Origin: Liopterus haemorrhoidalis
Lineage: Eukaryota > Arthropoda > Insecta > Coleoptera > Dytiscidae
DNA: 64,000 nt
Assembly: GCA_963971575.1 (NCBI GenBank)
Contig: OZ020611.1
Location: forward strand, 180,918,071 to 180,982,070
Direction: 5' to 3'
Shown here: positions 34,990 through 45,090 of the stretch, in pieces
Numbering within the stretch: position 1 is the first letter of the stretch
Layout: each line of letters opens with the position of its first letter
Position numbers and translations under genes: made by a program
Notes under the pieces: generated by a model
Database searches by the model: none
Told to the model about the DNA's origin: nothing
The model's input: only the letters and a program-made list of their open reading frames with translations

Positions 34990-35920
34990 CCAGTTGTATT
35001 CTCACCCTAAAGACTATTTAATTTTTCTGCTACAGACAGCACTCTCACCACTCAAAAACCAAATTTTCAAAACTTTGCGTTGTAACACTTATCGATTTTC
35101 ATTTTTAAAGGCTCCATTAGTAAACCTATTTAGCACAACGGTTGGGAAATTAATGACAAAACAACACTGTATTATGCAAAAAAAATGTATATATTTTTTG
35201 TCGAATACTCCCGACGAAACCAAATAGAACAATACAATACTTGATAAAAACGCATGGACAGTGAACTGCCTTGATACATCGATTATCATAACTCTTGTAA
35301 TTTTAGTAATATTGTTCAGTTTTTCTGAGTAAATAAACGTTAAATTCCATTACATATTCACGGTTGTGGTTATTTGATTTTAATCCAAAAATCAATGTTA
35401 AAATTTTGATTGAATGAGTAACATAAAAGCAGACGTGAAGTGAAAAATATATAAGTGAAATGTAAATAAAATGTCTGGCTGGAAACTGGAAACTGTGACA
35501 CACTGTCACGGCGATGGTGATTGAGAGGAAAATAGATTTGGAAATATTTGTGACTGCTGTGAGCTGAAAAGAAAAACTGGTATGGAATGTTTGAAATGCT
35601 GAATGTTTAGGAATCAGAAATGCATCAAATACCAATATTTCCCCCTCAATGGTATCAGCCAAAATTCCACAATTAAAAATGAGAGATATAATTGTTGGAA
35701 TAATCTATCTTTGAGAAATATTAACGCATGACAGAGTTTTTATTTTTATTTAGTATATTAATTGTAATATTATTAATAATTAATATGTTATTCACCTTAA
35801 GTTTTGTTCTCGGCCAAATACGGAGTTATCATTTGAAAATAAAAACCGACAGTTGGCCATGAACATTTTTAGCAAGTATTTTCTTATACCATACGATAAA
35901 AATAATTATGAAAATGTTAT
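34990..35920. other. No gene supported; possible Cys-rich relic
   Basis: 35460-35640 on the plus strand contains CDCCELKRKTGMECLKC then, past a stop, MFRNQKC, faintly like the C-terminal cysteine motif of piggyBac transposases. A 119-codon minus-strand frame (35303-35662) overlaps it without a recognisable domain. I make no functional call. Confidence 0.25.
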
Positions 35921-35924
35921 TTAA

Positions 35925-36977
35925 CCCTTTAGTGCCCAACAACACTTCGAGGCGGATCATATATGTAAATATACAATACGTGCAAATTTCATCGAATTGT
36001 CCGTGGCCGCCTACAGACAACTGCACAATAAAACACTTACAAACGCCGATTGAGCAAAATTACACTTTTTTTTGCTAAAATCAATCAGTCCAGTGCAAGA
36101 GTCTAAAAGGATTGTTATTCTTGAATAACAAATACGCCAGAAAAATAAAAGAATTATTGTTCTTATTTCACCCATATAAAACTTTTTAAACCCTTTTAGC
36201 ACTAAGTACCCAGATCCGACTCAAGGTGGGCTTACTGTTTATAGGTCTACAGGTAATATTTTACACTTTAGGTTAAATTTGAATATAAATTTAGCATTAG
36301 TGACCCTCTATTAGCTCAAGGTAATTTTTTGGTCAAGAAAAAAATTGGGGCGCTAGAGCAGAGGTTCTTACACTTATGTTGTCCGAGGACCCCCTCTTGA
36401 AGAAATTTTTTTTTTGCGGACCCCATCCCAACCCTAGGCATTTTCCGTCGTTCTTAAGACTTAATTTCTGGCTCAGTAATCTCATAGGCACTAAGTTATA
36501 ATAAATATTGGTAAAAATTTATCGCTGGTTATTTTAATAAATGGTCTTGGACATTTATAGAGATGCAGATTTTTATTAGCATTACGAATAAAAAACATAA
36601 AATGAATAAAAATAGTATTAAAAAGATTTAGAAAAGTTACAAAATATAATACCTTAAGCTCTTACAAACATTTTTTGGTCAAATATTGGTCAAAATAGAT
36701 CTTATTATAATATGTTTTTTATAAATAATTTGCAGTTAAATAAAATTAATTAAATTTTCCCTAATTATTGTTTAGTTATGTCAATAACTAGTTAGGTAAC
36801 AACAAATACAAAAAGTCCTGACCATGTAGTATTTTTGTTAAATGAGTTATTTGAATAAAAGCGAAAAGTTGGGGGATGTAAAGTTAATGTCAAAATTGTT
36901 TCACGGACCCCACGTAATGGCTACGCGGACCCCCAGGAGTCCGCGGACCACCGTTTAAGAACCGCTGCACTAGAGGG
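35925..36977. mobile_element. piggyBac-like MITE (TTAA ends) hosting a hAT
   Basis: The left end TTAA-CCCTTTAGTGCCCAA (35921 on) and the right end GGGGCGCTAGAGGG-TTAA (hAT removed, to 36981) are inverted copies with TTAA outside, as in piggyBac-type elements. A second similar left end (TTAAACCCTTTTAGCAC at 36186) leaves the true left boundary ambiguous. No transposase frame. Confidence 0.4.
36359..36967. mobile_element. 609-bp hAT element
   Basis: Ends CAGAGGTTCTTACACTTA and reverse complement CAGCGGTTCTTAAACGG, flanked by CGCTAGAG (36351-36358) and CACTAGAG (36968-36975), seven of eight matching. Subterminal repeats of GGACCCC are a known hAT pattern. No coding capacity. Confidence 0.85.
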
Positions 36978-36981
36978 TTAA

Positions 36982-37370
36982 GAAACAATAATTTAAATTA
37001 ACAATGGATTTGTTAACTAAAATTTAATTAAAATTAGTTTTCTATTGTTTGCGGTATACAATAAAAGACATACCCATTTCTGTCCATAGCCGTTATTTTT
37101 TATTTATTTTTTAATGGTCATTCTCTACGTACATCTACTAAGTTACTAAGGTTACGTTGATGCTGAATGCATTACACCTCAAAATTGAAGAATATGAAAA
37201 ATAAGGGCTAAACGTATATTACATAAAAATAAATAAATGAAAGGTTTGATAAAAATACACGAACTGCGCGTTTTGTCCAGTACCTTGTATGGGAAAAAGG
37301 ACGAGTACTATTTGATATTATGCAGCTGTCAATTTTGAGTCAACTGTCGTTGTTTCGGTAAGTTATATCC
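36982..37370. other. No recognised feature
   Basis: AT-rich spacer between two DNA elements. Confidence 0.4.
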
Positions 37371-37373
37371 TTA

Positions 37374-37867
37374 AGCGTGTTCTACATTATACTTTATTCG
37401 TCAATTTTATAAACTTTTTTCTTTGAACTAGAAGTTGTCAAAGTTTTAATACAATTTATTTTTCAATTTTTTGGTAGAGAGTGAAATTCTTACAACGTGT
37501 TTCAGTTCATTTATAGTACCAACATAAACATATAATTCATATGGTGTCAAGTGTTTATAACCTAGCTAATAGATTTGTAAAATTACTTATTTACGTACAA
37601 AACGCAATTTATATATTCGCCTATTCAAACCAATGATATTTACAAGCGTAATTTTAATGTTGGTACCTTTGTTAAAAGTACCTACTGCGCATGTGCGGAG
37701 TTCTAACTTGAAGAAAAATTGGACGGAATCTAGTTTTGAAAAAAGTTGACCTTGACTTCATAAAATGTTCTACACTGTACAATTTCACCGATTTATTTCT
37801 AGTACAAGTTCTAGTCAAAGAAATAAGTATGAAAATTTGACGAGAAATGTATAATGTAGAACACGCT
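37374..37867. mobile_element. 494-bp MITE with TTA target duplication
   Basis: Ends AGCGTGTTCTACATTATAC on both sides (inverted), with similarity extending about 65 bp. Flanked by TTA (37371-37373 and 37868-37870). A TTA/TAA target is typical of PIF/Harbinger-type elements. A related terminus (CTGTTCTACATTATAC) occurs in both arms of the terminal palindrome (about 61830 and 62585). Confidence 0.82.
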
Positions 37868-38269
37868 TTACAATTTTGTAACTTGAACTTTTGAAAGCAG
37901 ATTTGAAGCAGATGCTCTTAGGGCCGCTTTTACAGTTACATCTAAGGTATAAGTTTATTCCGATGTTTATTGCAACGTTCGCTTTTACAATAAATTTTTT
38001 ATTCTCGGAGAGTTATCCCATGGTTTTATTGTAAATAAAATAAAGTTGGTATTGTTTAACATATAAACTGACATAAAAGAAAAGTCATATTTTAAATTGA
38101 CATTACTATTAACAGCATCTTTGAACATATTTGGGAAAATATTGGGAGATATCGAAATTTTCGACTCAGATAATTCTTTAATTGTGGTATATCCGCCGCT
38201 TTAGTGTCCTCCTCTTGTGTGCAAATATTCATAAAACCGCCCTGTAATAAAATTGAGCCCAAATACCGC

Positions 38270-38521
38270 TCATGTGTAAATTTTCATATGATCACCCTCT
38301 ACTAATTGAATTTTATTAGAATATATACCAAATGCCGTCCCTTTTATAAGCCGTTCGTGTGCGGTGCTGAATATGTACAACCGCACGCGGTGGCACTGAT
38401 TGTGGTTCATATTTATGTACTGTAATCCCTTGTGGACAGCCAAAATTGTAACAACCAGTTCTATCAGGAGGAAAATTTCACTGGTTAATAACAAGAGTAT
38501 TTTTTTACTGTATAACAACAT
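38270..38521 (-). CDS. Unknown short ORF of element A, outer copy
   Basis: I do not recognise this frame. The region 38431 down to 38272 encodes KGLQYINMNHNQ, HRVRL, TAHERLIKGTAFG and a final KIYT before a stop, and the same residues occur in the inner element A at 40138-40300. Within TAHERLIKGTAFG the nucleotide differences I see are all synonymous third-position changes (GAA/GAG, CTT/CTC, ATA/ATC), which suggests past coding constraint. The inner copy reads on for about 24 more codons (WAVFRLDSIRERFYEYL) where this copy has a stop. The N-terminal 27 codons of this frame are not shared. Probably a relic of an element-encoded protein or a captured exon; function unknown. Confidence 0.35.
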   Translation of the reverse strand: MLLYSKKILLLLTSEIFLLIELVVTILAVHKGLQYINMNHNQCHRVRLYIFSTAHERLIKGTAFGIYSNKIQLVEGDHMKIYT

Positions 38522-39124
38522 TTAAAACCAATTCGCATTTTGAAAAATATATAAATAAATAACAACCGGTTCATTCGAACCGGCTTCAGTCCAGCACTGC
38601 ATATACAAAAACAGGCATTATGTGTACATAATGTGGAAGGGGTGATAGTGGCCAGTCAGATTCAAAGGGTTCAAAAAAAGCTGCTATTGTTGATTGCTAC
38701 GCTATTAAAAAATAAATAAAATTATTATTTCAGAACTGCGTGTAGTCAAAACTGCTGAACAAATACATGGATAACGAGTGATTACTGTACTATTATTATT
38801 TTGTATGGCAATGTCTAGGTTTTAGAGATACAGGCACTCATTGTAAATAATCTGAGCAGATGGGTGCAATAGCCAAGTTTTTTTAAAATATTTTTGCCCA
38901 TACTTCGATCTCATAATTCCACACTTTCAAAGCAAGTGAGCTAACCTGTACACTGCTGCAACCACAATTATATAACTGCAATAAAAATTCATATAAAACG
39001 TTATAATGTGACATTTATCATATGTCAATTTAATTTTTTTACCATTGCTGGGTAACAAATACTTATTCTCCAATGAGAGCAAGGGAATAACTTATACTGC
39101 CCTTTATCTGAAGTGTCGTTGGCC

Positions 39125-39157
39125 TCACAACTTCACAACCTCACAAATTTACATTTA
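39125..39157. repeat. Repeat B, left part
   Basis: CCTCACAAATTTACATTTA flanks the inner element A on the left. Its continuation is at 40669-40754, and an uninterrupted copy of the core lies at 42053-42148. Confidence 0.75.
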
Positions 39158-39282
39158 GGGCCGCTTTTACAATCGTTGGATAAAGCTCGGATAACGCTAT
39201 TCCCGGTATAAAGTCAAAAAATCGCTTTTACAATGCTCGGATAAAGCTCGGATAGGATAAACATCGGAATAAACATCAGAAT

Positions 39283-39440
39283 GCCGGTCGCTATGGCGTA
39301 GTGGTCAGCTCATTTGACTACCAACCATGGGGGCTCGGGTTCAAATCCCGGTTATGGCATGGAAATTTTCTCAAAACAAAAATCGTCCTGGCTAATTGCC
39401 ACAGCAGCAAAGGCCAATAAAAAAAAAAAAAAAAAAAAAA
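39283..39440 (+). repeat. tRNA-derived SINE, family A, copy 3
   Basis: Head GCCGGTCGCTATGGCGTAGTGG with A box TGGCGTAGTGG, B box GGTTCAAATCC, body GCATGGAAATTTTCTCAAAA..CTGGCTAATTGCCACAGCAG, and a poly(A) tail of about 24. Flanked by a perfect 12-bp duplication AAACATCAGAAT (39271-39282, 39441-39452). It is the innermost level of the nest and the best preserved copy, hence probably the youngest. Confidence 0.95.
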
Positions 39441-40107
39441 AAACATCAGAATATCTTATCTGGCCAACAGCACTTCAGATAAAGGGCAGTATAAGTTATT
39501 CCCATGCTCTGATTGGCGAATAAGAATTTATTACCCAGCAACGGTAAAAAAATTAAATTGACATATGATAAATGTCACATTATGACGTTTTATTTGAATT
39601 TTTATTACAGTTATATAATTGGGGTTGCAGCAGCGTAGTGGTTAACTCGCTTGCTTTAAAAGTGTGGAATAATGAGATCGACCTAGTATGAGCAAAAAGA
39701 CAAAAAAAAAAACTTGGCTGTTGCAACCATAGGATCAGATTCTTTACAATGAATGCCTGTATCTCTGAATTAATTTTCGGAAATATGGGGAATGCTTCAT
39801 AGGGCACGGTGGTCTCGGCTACTGTAAAAAGTAATCGTTGGGTCATATCAGAGGATGCTAGTCGCGACCTTAAAATCTCTAAAACCTAGACATTGCCATA
39901 CGAAATAATAATAGTACGTAATCCCTCGTTATCCAAGTATTTGTTCAGCAGTTTTGATTACATGCAGTTGTGAAATAATAATTTAAAATTATAAAAATAA
40001 TCAGTGAAATTTTCTTCTAAAAAGAACTTGTTACAATTTAGGCAGTCCACAACTGTACATAATATGTATACGCTTAATCTTATTACTCGCGTTTTTTTGG
40101 CCACAGT

Positions 40108-40362
40108 ATGTTAGTGGAACATAAGCCCCGCGGTGACAAGGGATTACAGTACATAAATATGAACCACAATCAAGGCCACCGCGTGCGTTTGTGCATGTTC
40201 TGCACCGCACACGAGCGGCTCATCAAAGGGACGGCATTTGGTACAGATTCTAATAGAATTCTACTAATAGAGTGTGATCTTATAAAAATTTACACATGGG
40301 CGGTATTTAGGCTCGATTCTATTAGAGAGCGGTTTTATGAATATTTGCACACGAGAAGCTGA
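40108..40362 (+). CDS. Unknown short ORF of element A, inner copy
   Basis: An 84-codon frame starting ATG at 40108. Codons about 11-64 carry KGLQYINMNHNQGHRVRL, TAHERLIKGTAFG and KIYT, conserved with the outer element A on the opposite strand. It then continues WAVFRLDSIRERFYEYLHTR to a TGA. No domain recognised, no signal peptide or membrane segment. It is not a known transposase motif that I can identify. The conserved stretch outlasting decay elsewhere in the element is the only argument for coding. Confidence 0.4.
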   Translation: MLVEHKPRGDKGLQYINMNHNQGHRVRLCMFCTAHERLIKGTAFGTDSNRILLIECDLIKIYTWAVFRLDSIRERFYEYLHTRS

Positions 40363-40668
40363 CACTAACGTGGTAGATATAGCACAACAATATAATTATT
40401 TGAGTCGAATATTTCGACTTCTCCCAATATTTCCCCAAACATGCTCAAATGTGTTGTTAATAGTAATGTCAATTTAAAATATGACATTTCTAATATGTCA
40501 GTTTATGTGTCAAACAATACCAACTTTATTTTATTTACAATAAAACCATGGATAACTATCCAAGAATAAAAAATGCATTGTAAAAGCGAACGTTGGAATA
40601 AACATCGGAATAAACTTATACTTTAGATAGTTATACCGCTACGTATCCGAGGTTTGTAAAAGCGGCCC

Positions 40669-40754
40669 TTAGTGAACTATTAAAAGACGTGAAGAAAAGA
40701 TACAGTGTTTTATTTATAAACAAATAATGCCTTAGAAAGATCAGTGGTAAACTA
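40669..40754. repeat. Repeat B, right part
   Basis: GTGAACTATTAAAAGACGTG..CAGTGGTAAACTA is essentially identical to 42066-42148. It ends where the outer element A resumes (AGATATTCTGG). Confidence 0.85.
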
Positions 40755-40875
40755 AGATATTCTGGTGTTTATTCCGATGTTTATCCTATTCGAGCATTGT
40801 AGAAGCGATTTTTTAACTTTATACCGGGGATAGCGTTATCCGAGCTTTATCCAACGATTGTAAAAGCGGCCCTTA

Positions 40876-41195
40876 ATCGAAGAGACTGGGATGGATTTTC
40901 AATTTCTAAAACAGACGAAACCAACGCTAATTTTTAAGGGAATAGGTTACAGAGATGATTTATTGAAGGAGTAGGATTATCATATGGTTCGCATAGCTCA
41001 CATTTCCATATGGTTCGTCAGTATTTAAGAGAAAAATTTCGTTTTCCATTCACCATACACAATTGACATGGCACTGTTTGTGTGTGTTTTATTCCCCCAA
41101 AACTGAAAAGTTTTTTAAACGATATTTTAAATCAGGCAAGCACCCAGGGGGAGGGCTCACGGGCTTGAGCCCACCCCAAAGAGCCTAAAAAACAC
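40876..41195. other. No gene; hAT-like CACGGGCTTGAGCCC motif
   Basis: 41135-41200 holds GGGGGAGGGCTCACGGGCTTGAGCCC, an imperfect palindrome seen in some hAT ends, without a partner. The rest is featureless. Confidence 0.3.
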
Positions 41196-41199
41196 GTGG

Positions 41200-41440
41200 C
41201 TTTAGAAAATGAAAAGAGAGATATAATTTCTTTTCTCATATACCTACATTTTTGCTGTTAAGTAAATGATAAATAAAATATTTCAACGTTATAAGTAACA
41301 TTCCCCACTAAATAATTTTCTCGTTAAAAACTTCATTGAAGAGAATACAAAAATGTTGCCTCATATACATTTTGGATGTTAAGTAAATATGGGAGATATT
41401 TCAATATTTTATACATTATTTTAGAAAATATTTTAGTGAA
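41200..41440. repeat. Dispersed repeat, third copy of the 31.2 kb family
   Basis: AAAACTTCATTGAAGAGAATAC and CATATACATTTTGGATGTTAAG match the units at 31190-31400 and 13300-13560. Confidence 0.6.
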
Positions 41441-41969
41441 ATTCTTTTATCAAAGCACTGTTATAATTATAAAACCATTTATCTTAAATTATATTTAATT
41501 TATTTTAACTCAAATTTAAAATTTTCATGATTAAATAGTTGGGCAAACTTCATTGAGACAGAGCTCTTATATCTTCGGTTTTCAGTATCAGAAATTATAG
41601 GTTTTCAACGTATCCTATGATCTCCTACACCTCCAACATTACATAAACGTCACGTTGCGGGACTGACTTTGTAATTCCATTATTTAGTTATTTTCAAGTA
41701 TTTATAAATCGACTTGTGTACTTATTTGCACATTCATAATTTTCTTTTGAAAGAATACAGGTTACAAGAAAATCTTACCATCAGAACATTGATGAACACT
41801 GTAAATATGCCAACTTACCTGAAAAAGAAAAAAATATATTAGAAAATACTGGAAAAAAATTGACACAATTACCAAACAAATAATACTCTAACAGTATGTT
41901 AACGTGATGATTTTAAAAATTATAAATAAAACATTTTATAATTCCTACACTTCTTTTATTAATTTACTG
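41441..41969. other. No recognised feature
   Basis: AT-rich spacer. Confidence 0.4.
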
Positions 41970-42057
41970 AATTTCGATTGCTATGCTGTCATCTTCAGCT
42001 GTATAGTGCTATTCTTAAGTGCACTTTATTAAAGATGACAGCATAGCAATCGAAATT
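41970..42057. repeat. Perfect 26-bp inverted repeat
   Basis: Arms 41970-41995 and 42032-42057 are exact reverse complements (core TTCGATTGCTATGCTGTCATC), separated by 36 bp. The right arm overlaps the start of repeat B. Confidence 0.92.
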
Positions 42058-42148
42058 TACATTTAGTGAACTATTAAAAGACGTGAAGAAAAGATACAGT
42101 GTTTTATTTATAAACAAATAATGCCTTAGAAAGATCAGTGGTAAACTA
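42053..42148. repeat. Repeat B, uninterrupted copy
   Basis: AAATTTACATTTAGTGAACTATT..GTAAACTAC. This is the paralogous empty site for the inner element A. Confidence 0.9.
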
Positions 42149-42400
42149 CTAGAATTTCTGGACAGCACAGCAACATCTTTCCTAGATTTAAATTTTATAT
42201 TTTTTACCTTTTTTTTTAATTGAAATAATAAATAAAAAATATTTCACAGCAATTGAAGTAACACAAATAGTAGATTTGTATTATTTGTAAGTAGATATGT
42301 TTTAGGTAAAATCATGCTACGTATATTGTATTATATGGGGAACAATGAATCTAAGGAACTCATCAAATAATGACAGTCGAAATAATTATTTACAATACGG
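42149..42400. other. No recognised feature
   Basis: AT-rich spacer. Confidence 0.4.
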
Positions 42401-42402
42401 TA

Positions 42403-42724
42403 GACCCGGTCTTTCCACCTTCTGATAAACTTCTGGGTAACTATCTGATAGATAAAGTTATCTGATAATTTATCTGTTGGATAAATGTCATCCCGTCTTT
42501 CAATTCATATTTATCTGTCAGATAGTTATCTGATGAATAATGAGACTGACATATTGAATCCTCAGATTGGTAACACTGAATGTGTAACTGAAATAGGCGT
42601 TGAGAAAGATTTTTTTTTTGTTTCTCTATGGAAATAAATAAATAAATTGGTAAACTGACAGCTGTCGAGCTATTTTTAGGGTTTTGTAGGTATGACCAAA
42701 AAACTCTTATACCGTCATTTTGTC

Positions 42725-42772
<48 letters not shown>

Positions 42773-44749
42773 GACTGTTCGGTAAAAATTGTAGCCAAAC
42801 GGCTAAACCTAGAGAGTTGAAATTTGGCATGCTTATACAACTCTTTGACCCGCACATAGGAAAAATACTAAAACATCTAAAAAACATAGCCCTCTAAAAA
42901 TATAAGCAAATATGTGCTCATCGAAAAAAAAAAAAAAAAATTTTAATTTCTGAGTAGGGTATCAAATGAAAGCCCTTAGTACGTGGATTAACGATCAAAA
43001 TTTTATTTTTTCAAAATAAATTATTTTGATGCGATTTTTGCCAAAATTGTGCAAAAAAATTTTTGTCCCACACCCTGTAGCCCAGATGGTTTAAACTAAA
43101 AATCTGAAAAAAATCTAAGTAATGTACATTGGTGTGAACCGGAATAGTATAACAGGAATTTTTGATCAGATTATGTTTTCGGAAAATAACGCATTTTTTG
43201 TGTTTTTAACTAAAATATGTTAACTATTTAATACGTTGTGTAACATACCTAAACAGTAGCTCTTGTGGCGTGGTTGGATTTGTCGTACGCTTAATAATAT
43301 AAGAAACTTGCAAACAACTTGCAAACTAGGGTTCGAATCGAATCCTGTTGATTTTATTTTTTGTTTTTTTTTTTGCATTTTTATTTTGTTTAAATTATTT
43401 TGTTAAAATTCTAGTTATATTTGGTAAATGTTGCATTTAATTTTTAAAAGCGTAAATTTAATAACCAGTGGAAAGTGTTGAAATTATAATTTAATTCTAT
43501 GTTTGACGAAATCAAAGGGCGGGACTTATGATGTCAGCAACCAATGGAAGCCATAGGTGCAATTTTCAAAATCTTAATGAACTTTGCTATATAAAAAAAA
43601 TACTGCATATATTTAGAAACTGAAATAATGGTATTAGGCATTCGAATTAAAATTCATAAAAAAATATTTTTACATAAAATTTGTTTTGGCATCCCAAATA
43701 ATCATCGTTCAGTTACTAAATACCTGCAAAACCCAGAAATGTGTGAAAATTCACACTTCACATCAATTTTTTTGGTTATTGTCATTAACAAAATTAAATT
43801 TATGCATGCGTTATACAAGATTTTAGCAATTATTAATGTCGTAAGCAAGTAATAAAATTGGAGGAATGAAAAATAGATAGTAAATATTAATAATAATTGT
43901 TCTACGTTTATTTAATATTTTAATTTTATTATAATTGATGTAAATACAAAATAAGTAATAAATTCAGAAATAGGAAATTAAATCACGGAGTATTCTTTCA
44001 TTTTCATTTCTCCTGAGTAATCAGTTTCTTCAGGTACGTCACCGACAAAGTACTGAACTTTTGTGGGTGGTTCTTCATATCCACTCTTGTATCGTTAAAG
44101 TTGCGTAATACTGCAGTTGCTACTATACTAATTATAATCTAATTGCTCAAATTCGAAGTGAATATTAGAATTATTAAACATTATATTGTAAGGCGTGGAT
44201 CCCGGCTAACGTTTAATATAAAATATCCTTCTCGACACCGTCTACTTCAGCCTTTTTTTCACAGAAGAAAGCAGTTTCACTAACATTTCATCCCAGGTTG
44301 CAACCACTCGTGGATAGCGGGCAATTTCGTAAAATACTCGTTGAAATTTGTGTATTTAATTTTCCGTACAAGGCATACAAATGAAATCAGACATAAGCTG
44401 GATATTGCACGAGATACTTTTTTCATATTTTTTCTCACCGTGGACTGGTGCACTGTTATTTTGGAGTTAAGGCATTATTTGTACAATAAATAAAATTTAA
44501 ACAAATTAAATTTTTTCAAGTCCATTTTGCAATTTATTGTTCCGAGAAATAATTTAATTTCTTACTTTTTGACAGTGACAGCACTTATTTGTTACTTATT
44601 CGCTACTTTGACTGCCGAATAACTTATCTGTCAGATAGCATAGTTTATTCGTAGGAATAACTTTATCTGAAGGTGGAAAGACTCTTTATTGTTTTTATCC
44701 GTCAGATAACGTTACCAGCCACTTTATCTGAAGGTGGAAAGACCGGCCC
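42403..44749. mobile_element. DNA element with CCGGTCTTTCCACCTTC ends
   Basis: Left GACCCGGTCTTTCCACCTTC, right the reverse complement of GGGCCGGTCTTTCCACCTTC, with TA flanks (42401-42402, 44750-44751). Subterminal palindromes of the type TTATCTGTCAGATA occur near both ends (42440-42535, 44620-44735). Family R copy 1 (42673-43773) is inserted within. The remaining 43774-44650 has no recognisable transposase. The superfamily is unclear. Confidence 0.72.
42673..43773 (+). repeat. Dispersed family R, copy 1
   Basis: Begins TTTTTAGGGTTTTGTAGGTATGACC, then a (TCTG)n array (about 42725-42772), then TCGGTAAAAATTGTAGCCAAACG..GAGAGTTGAAATTTGGCATGC, TTTTTGTCCCACACCCTGTAG (about 43060), a tRNA-like stretch ending GGGTTCGAATCGAATCCTG (about 43330), and the tail CACACTTCACATCAATTTTT. 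Copies at 46825-47636, 48186-49766, 20258-21437 and 58590-58735 share these blocks in the same order. No protein coding. A 148-codon minus-strand frame across it is spurious. Confidence 0.82.
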
Positions 44750-44759
44750 TATGTCATTA

Positions 44760-44915
44760 ATAAGCATATGGAAAAGATCCGTTAGTGTTGAATTTGTGAT
44801 ACAAATATTTACAAAGTATTTTTTGAAAACTTTCAAGTCTACTTATATTATTATGATAATTGAGATTGCAGATAACAAAGCCATAATTTAAATTGGAACC
44901 CACAAGAGAGTCATA
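44760..44915 (-). pseudogene. LINE RT fragment
   Basis: On the minus strand reads LYDSLVGSNLNYGFVICN then NISRLESFQKILCKYLYHKF, the Jockey/CR1-type block (SLVRSHLEYGSxVW..IxxLExVQRKF). Short and truncated on both sides. Confidence 0.7.
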
Positions 44916-44929
44916 AAGCCTCAGATGCA

Positions 44930-45090
44930 ATTTTAAGCATTGACACCAGGAGGAAGGAGAAAAAAACCAAGAAAAAGTCGGATAGAAAATTAAAAAACGC
45001 GATAAACGAAAGAGGACTGTGTGAAGAGCAAGGTCAAGATAGGGAACAGTGGAGAGTGGAAATCGCAAGACGTTGTAGGGCGTTATAATC
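44930..45090 (+). pseudogene. LINE C-terminal tail fragment
   Basis: On the plus strand about 45000-45087 reads AINERGLCEEQGQDREQWR then VEIARRCRAL and a stop, preceded by a basic RRKEKKTKKKS stretch. This matches the tail (..RGL..xxxDRxxWRxxxxRRxxxL) of some insect LINE polymerases. It abuts an oppositely oriented RT piece. Confidence 0.6.

Larger units (their letters stand above)
39158..40668 (+). mobile_element. Element A, inner copy (plus), hosting a SINE
   Basis: Begins GGGCCGCTTTTACAATCG and ends GTAAAAGCGGCCC, with TTA on each side (39155-39157, 40669-40671). The second copy of repeat B at 42053-42148 gives the empty site (ACATTTAGTGAAC) with a single TTA, confirming a 3-bp duplication. 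It lies in opposite orientation to the outer copy, so the two copies form a large imperfect palindrome centred near 39293. Contains a tRNA-like segment (GCAGCGTAGTGGTTAACTCG, about 39630) also present in the outer copy (about 38940). Confidence 0.88.
37921..40872 (-). mobile_element. Element A, outer copy (minus), interrupted
   Basis: Ends GGGCCGCTTTTACAG (37921) and the reverse complement of GGGCCGCTTTTACAATC (to 40872), both flanked by TTA (37918-37920, 40873-40875). Its own sequence is 37921-39124 plus 40756-40872; the middle is repeat B with inner element A. GCTTTTACAAT..GCTCGGATA motifs recur subterminally. TTA targets and a G-rich terminus fit PIF/Harbinger-like elements, but no transposase is seen. 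Compared with the inner copy it has about 230 extra bp near 38455-38720. Confidence 0.85.

Noticed and set aside
35303..35662. 119-codon minus-strand frame
   Set aside because: Hydrophobic, AT-driven, no domain, and overlaps a more interpretable but still weak plus-strand cysteine motif.
39283..39365. Functional tRNA gene
   Set aside because: A and B boxes are present, but the cloverleaf stems are poor, the sequence runs into a SINE body with poly(A), and it has a target duplication.
37921..40668. A single large foldback element
   Set aside because: Four TTA-flanked termini and an empty site for the inner copy show two independent insertions in opposite orientation.
42441..42887. 148-codon minus-strand frame with TDRQTDRQ
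   Set aside because: It crosses the end of a DNA element and the TCTG array of family R; repeat-derived.
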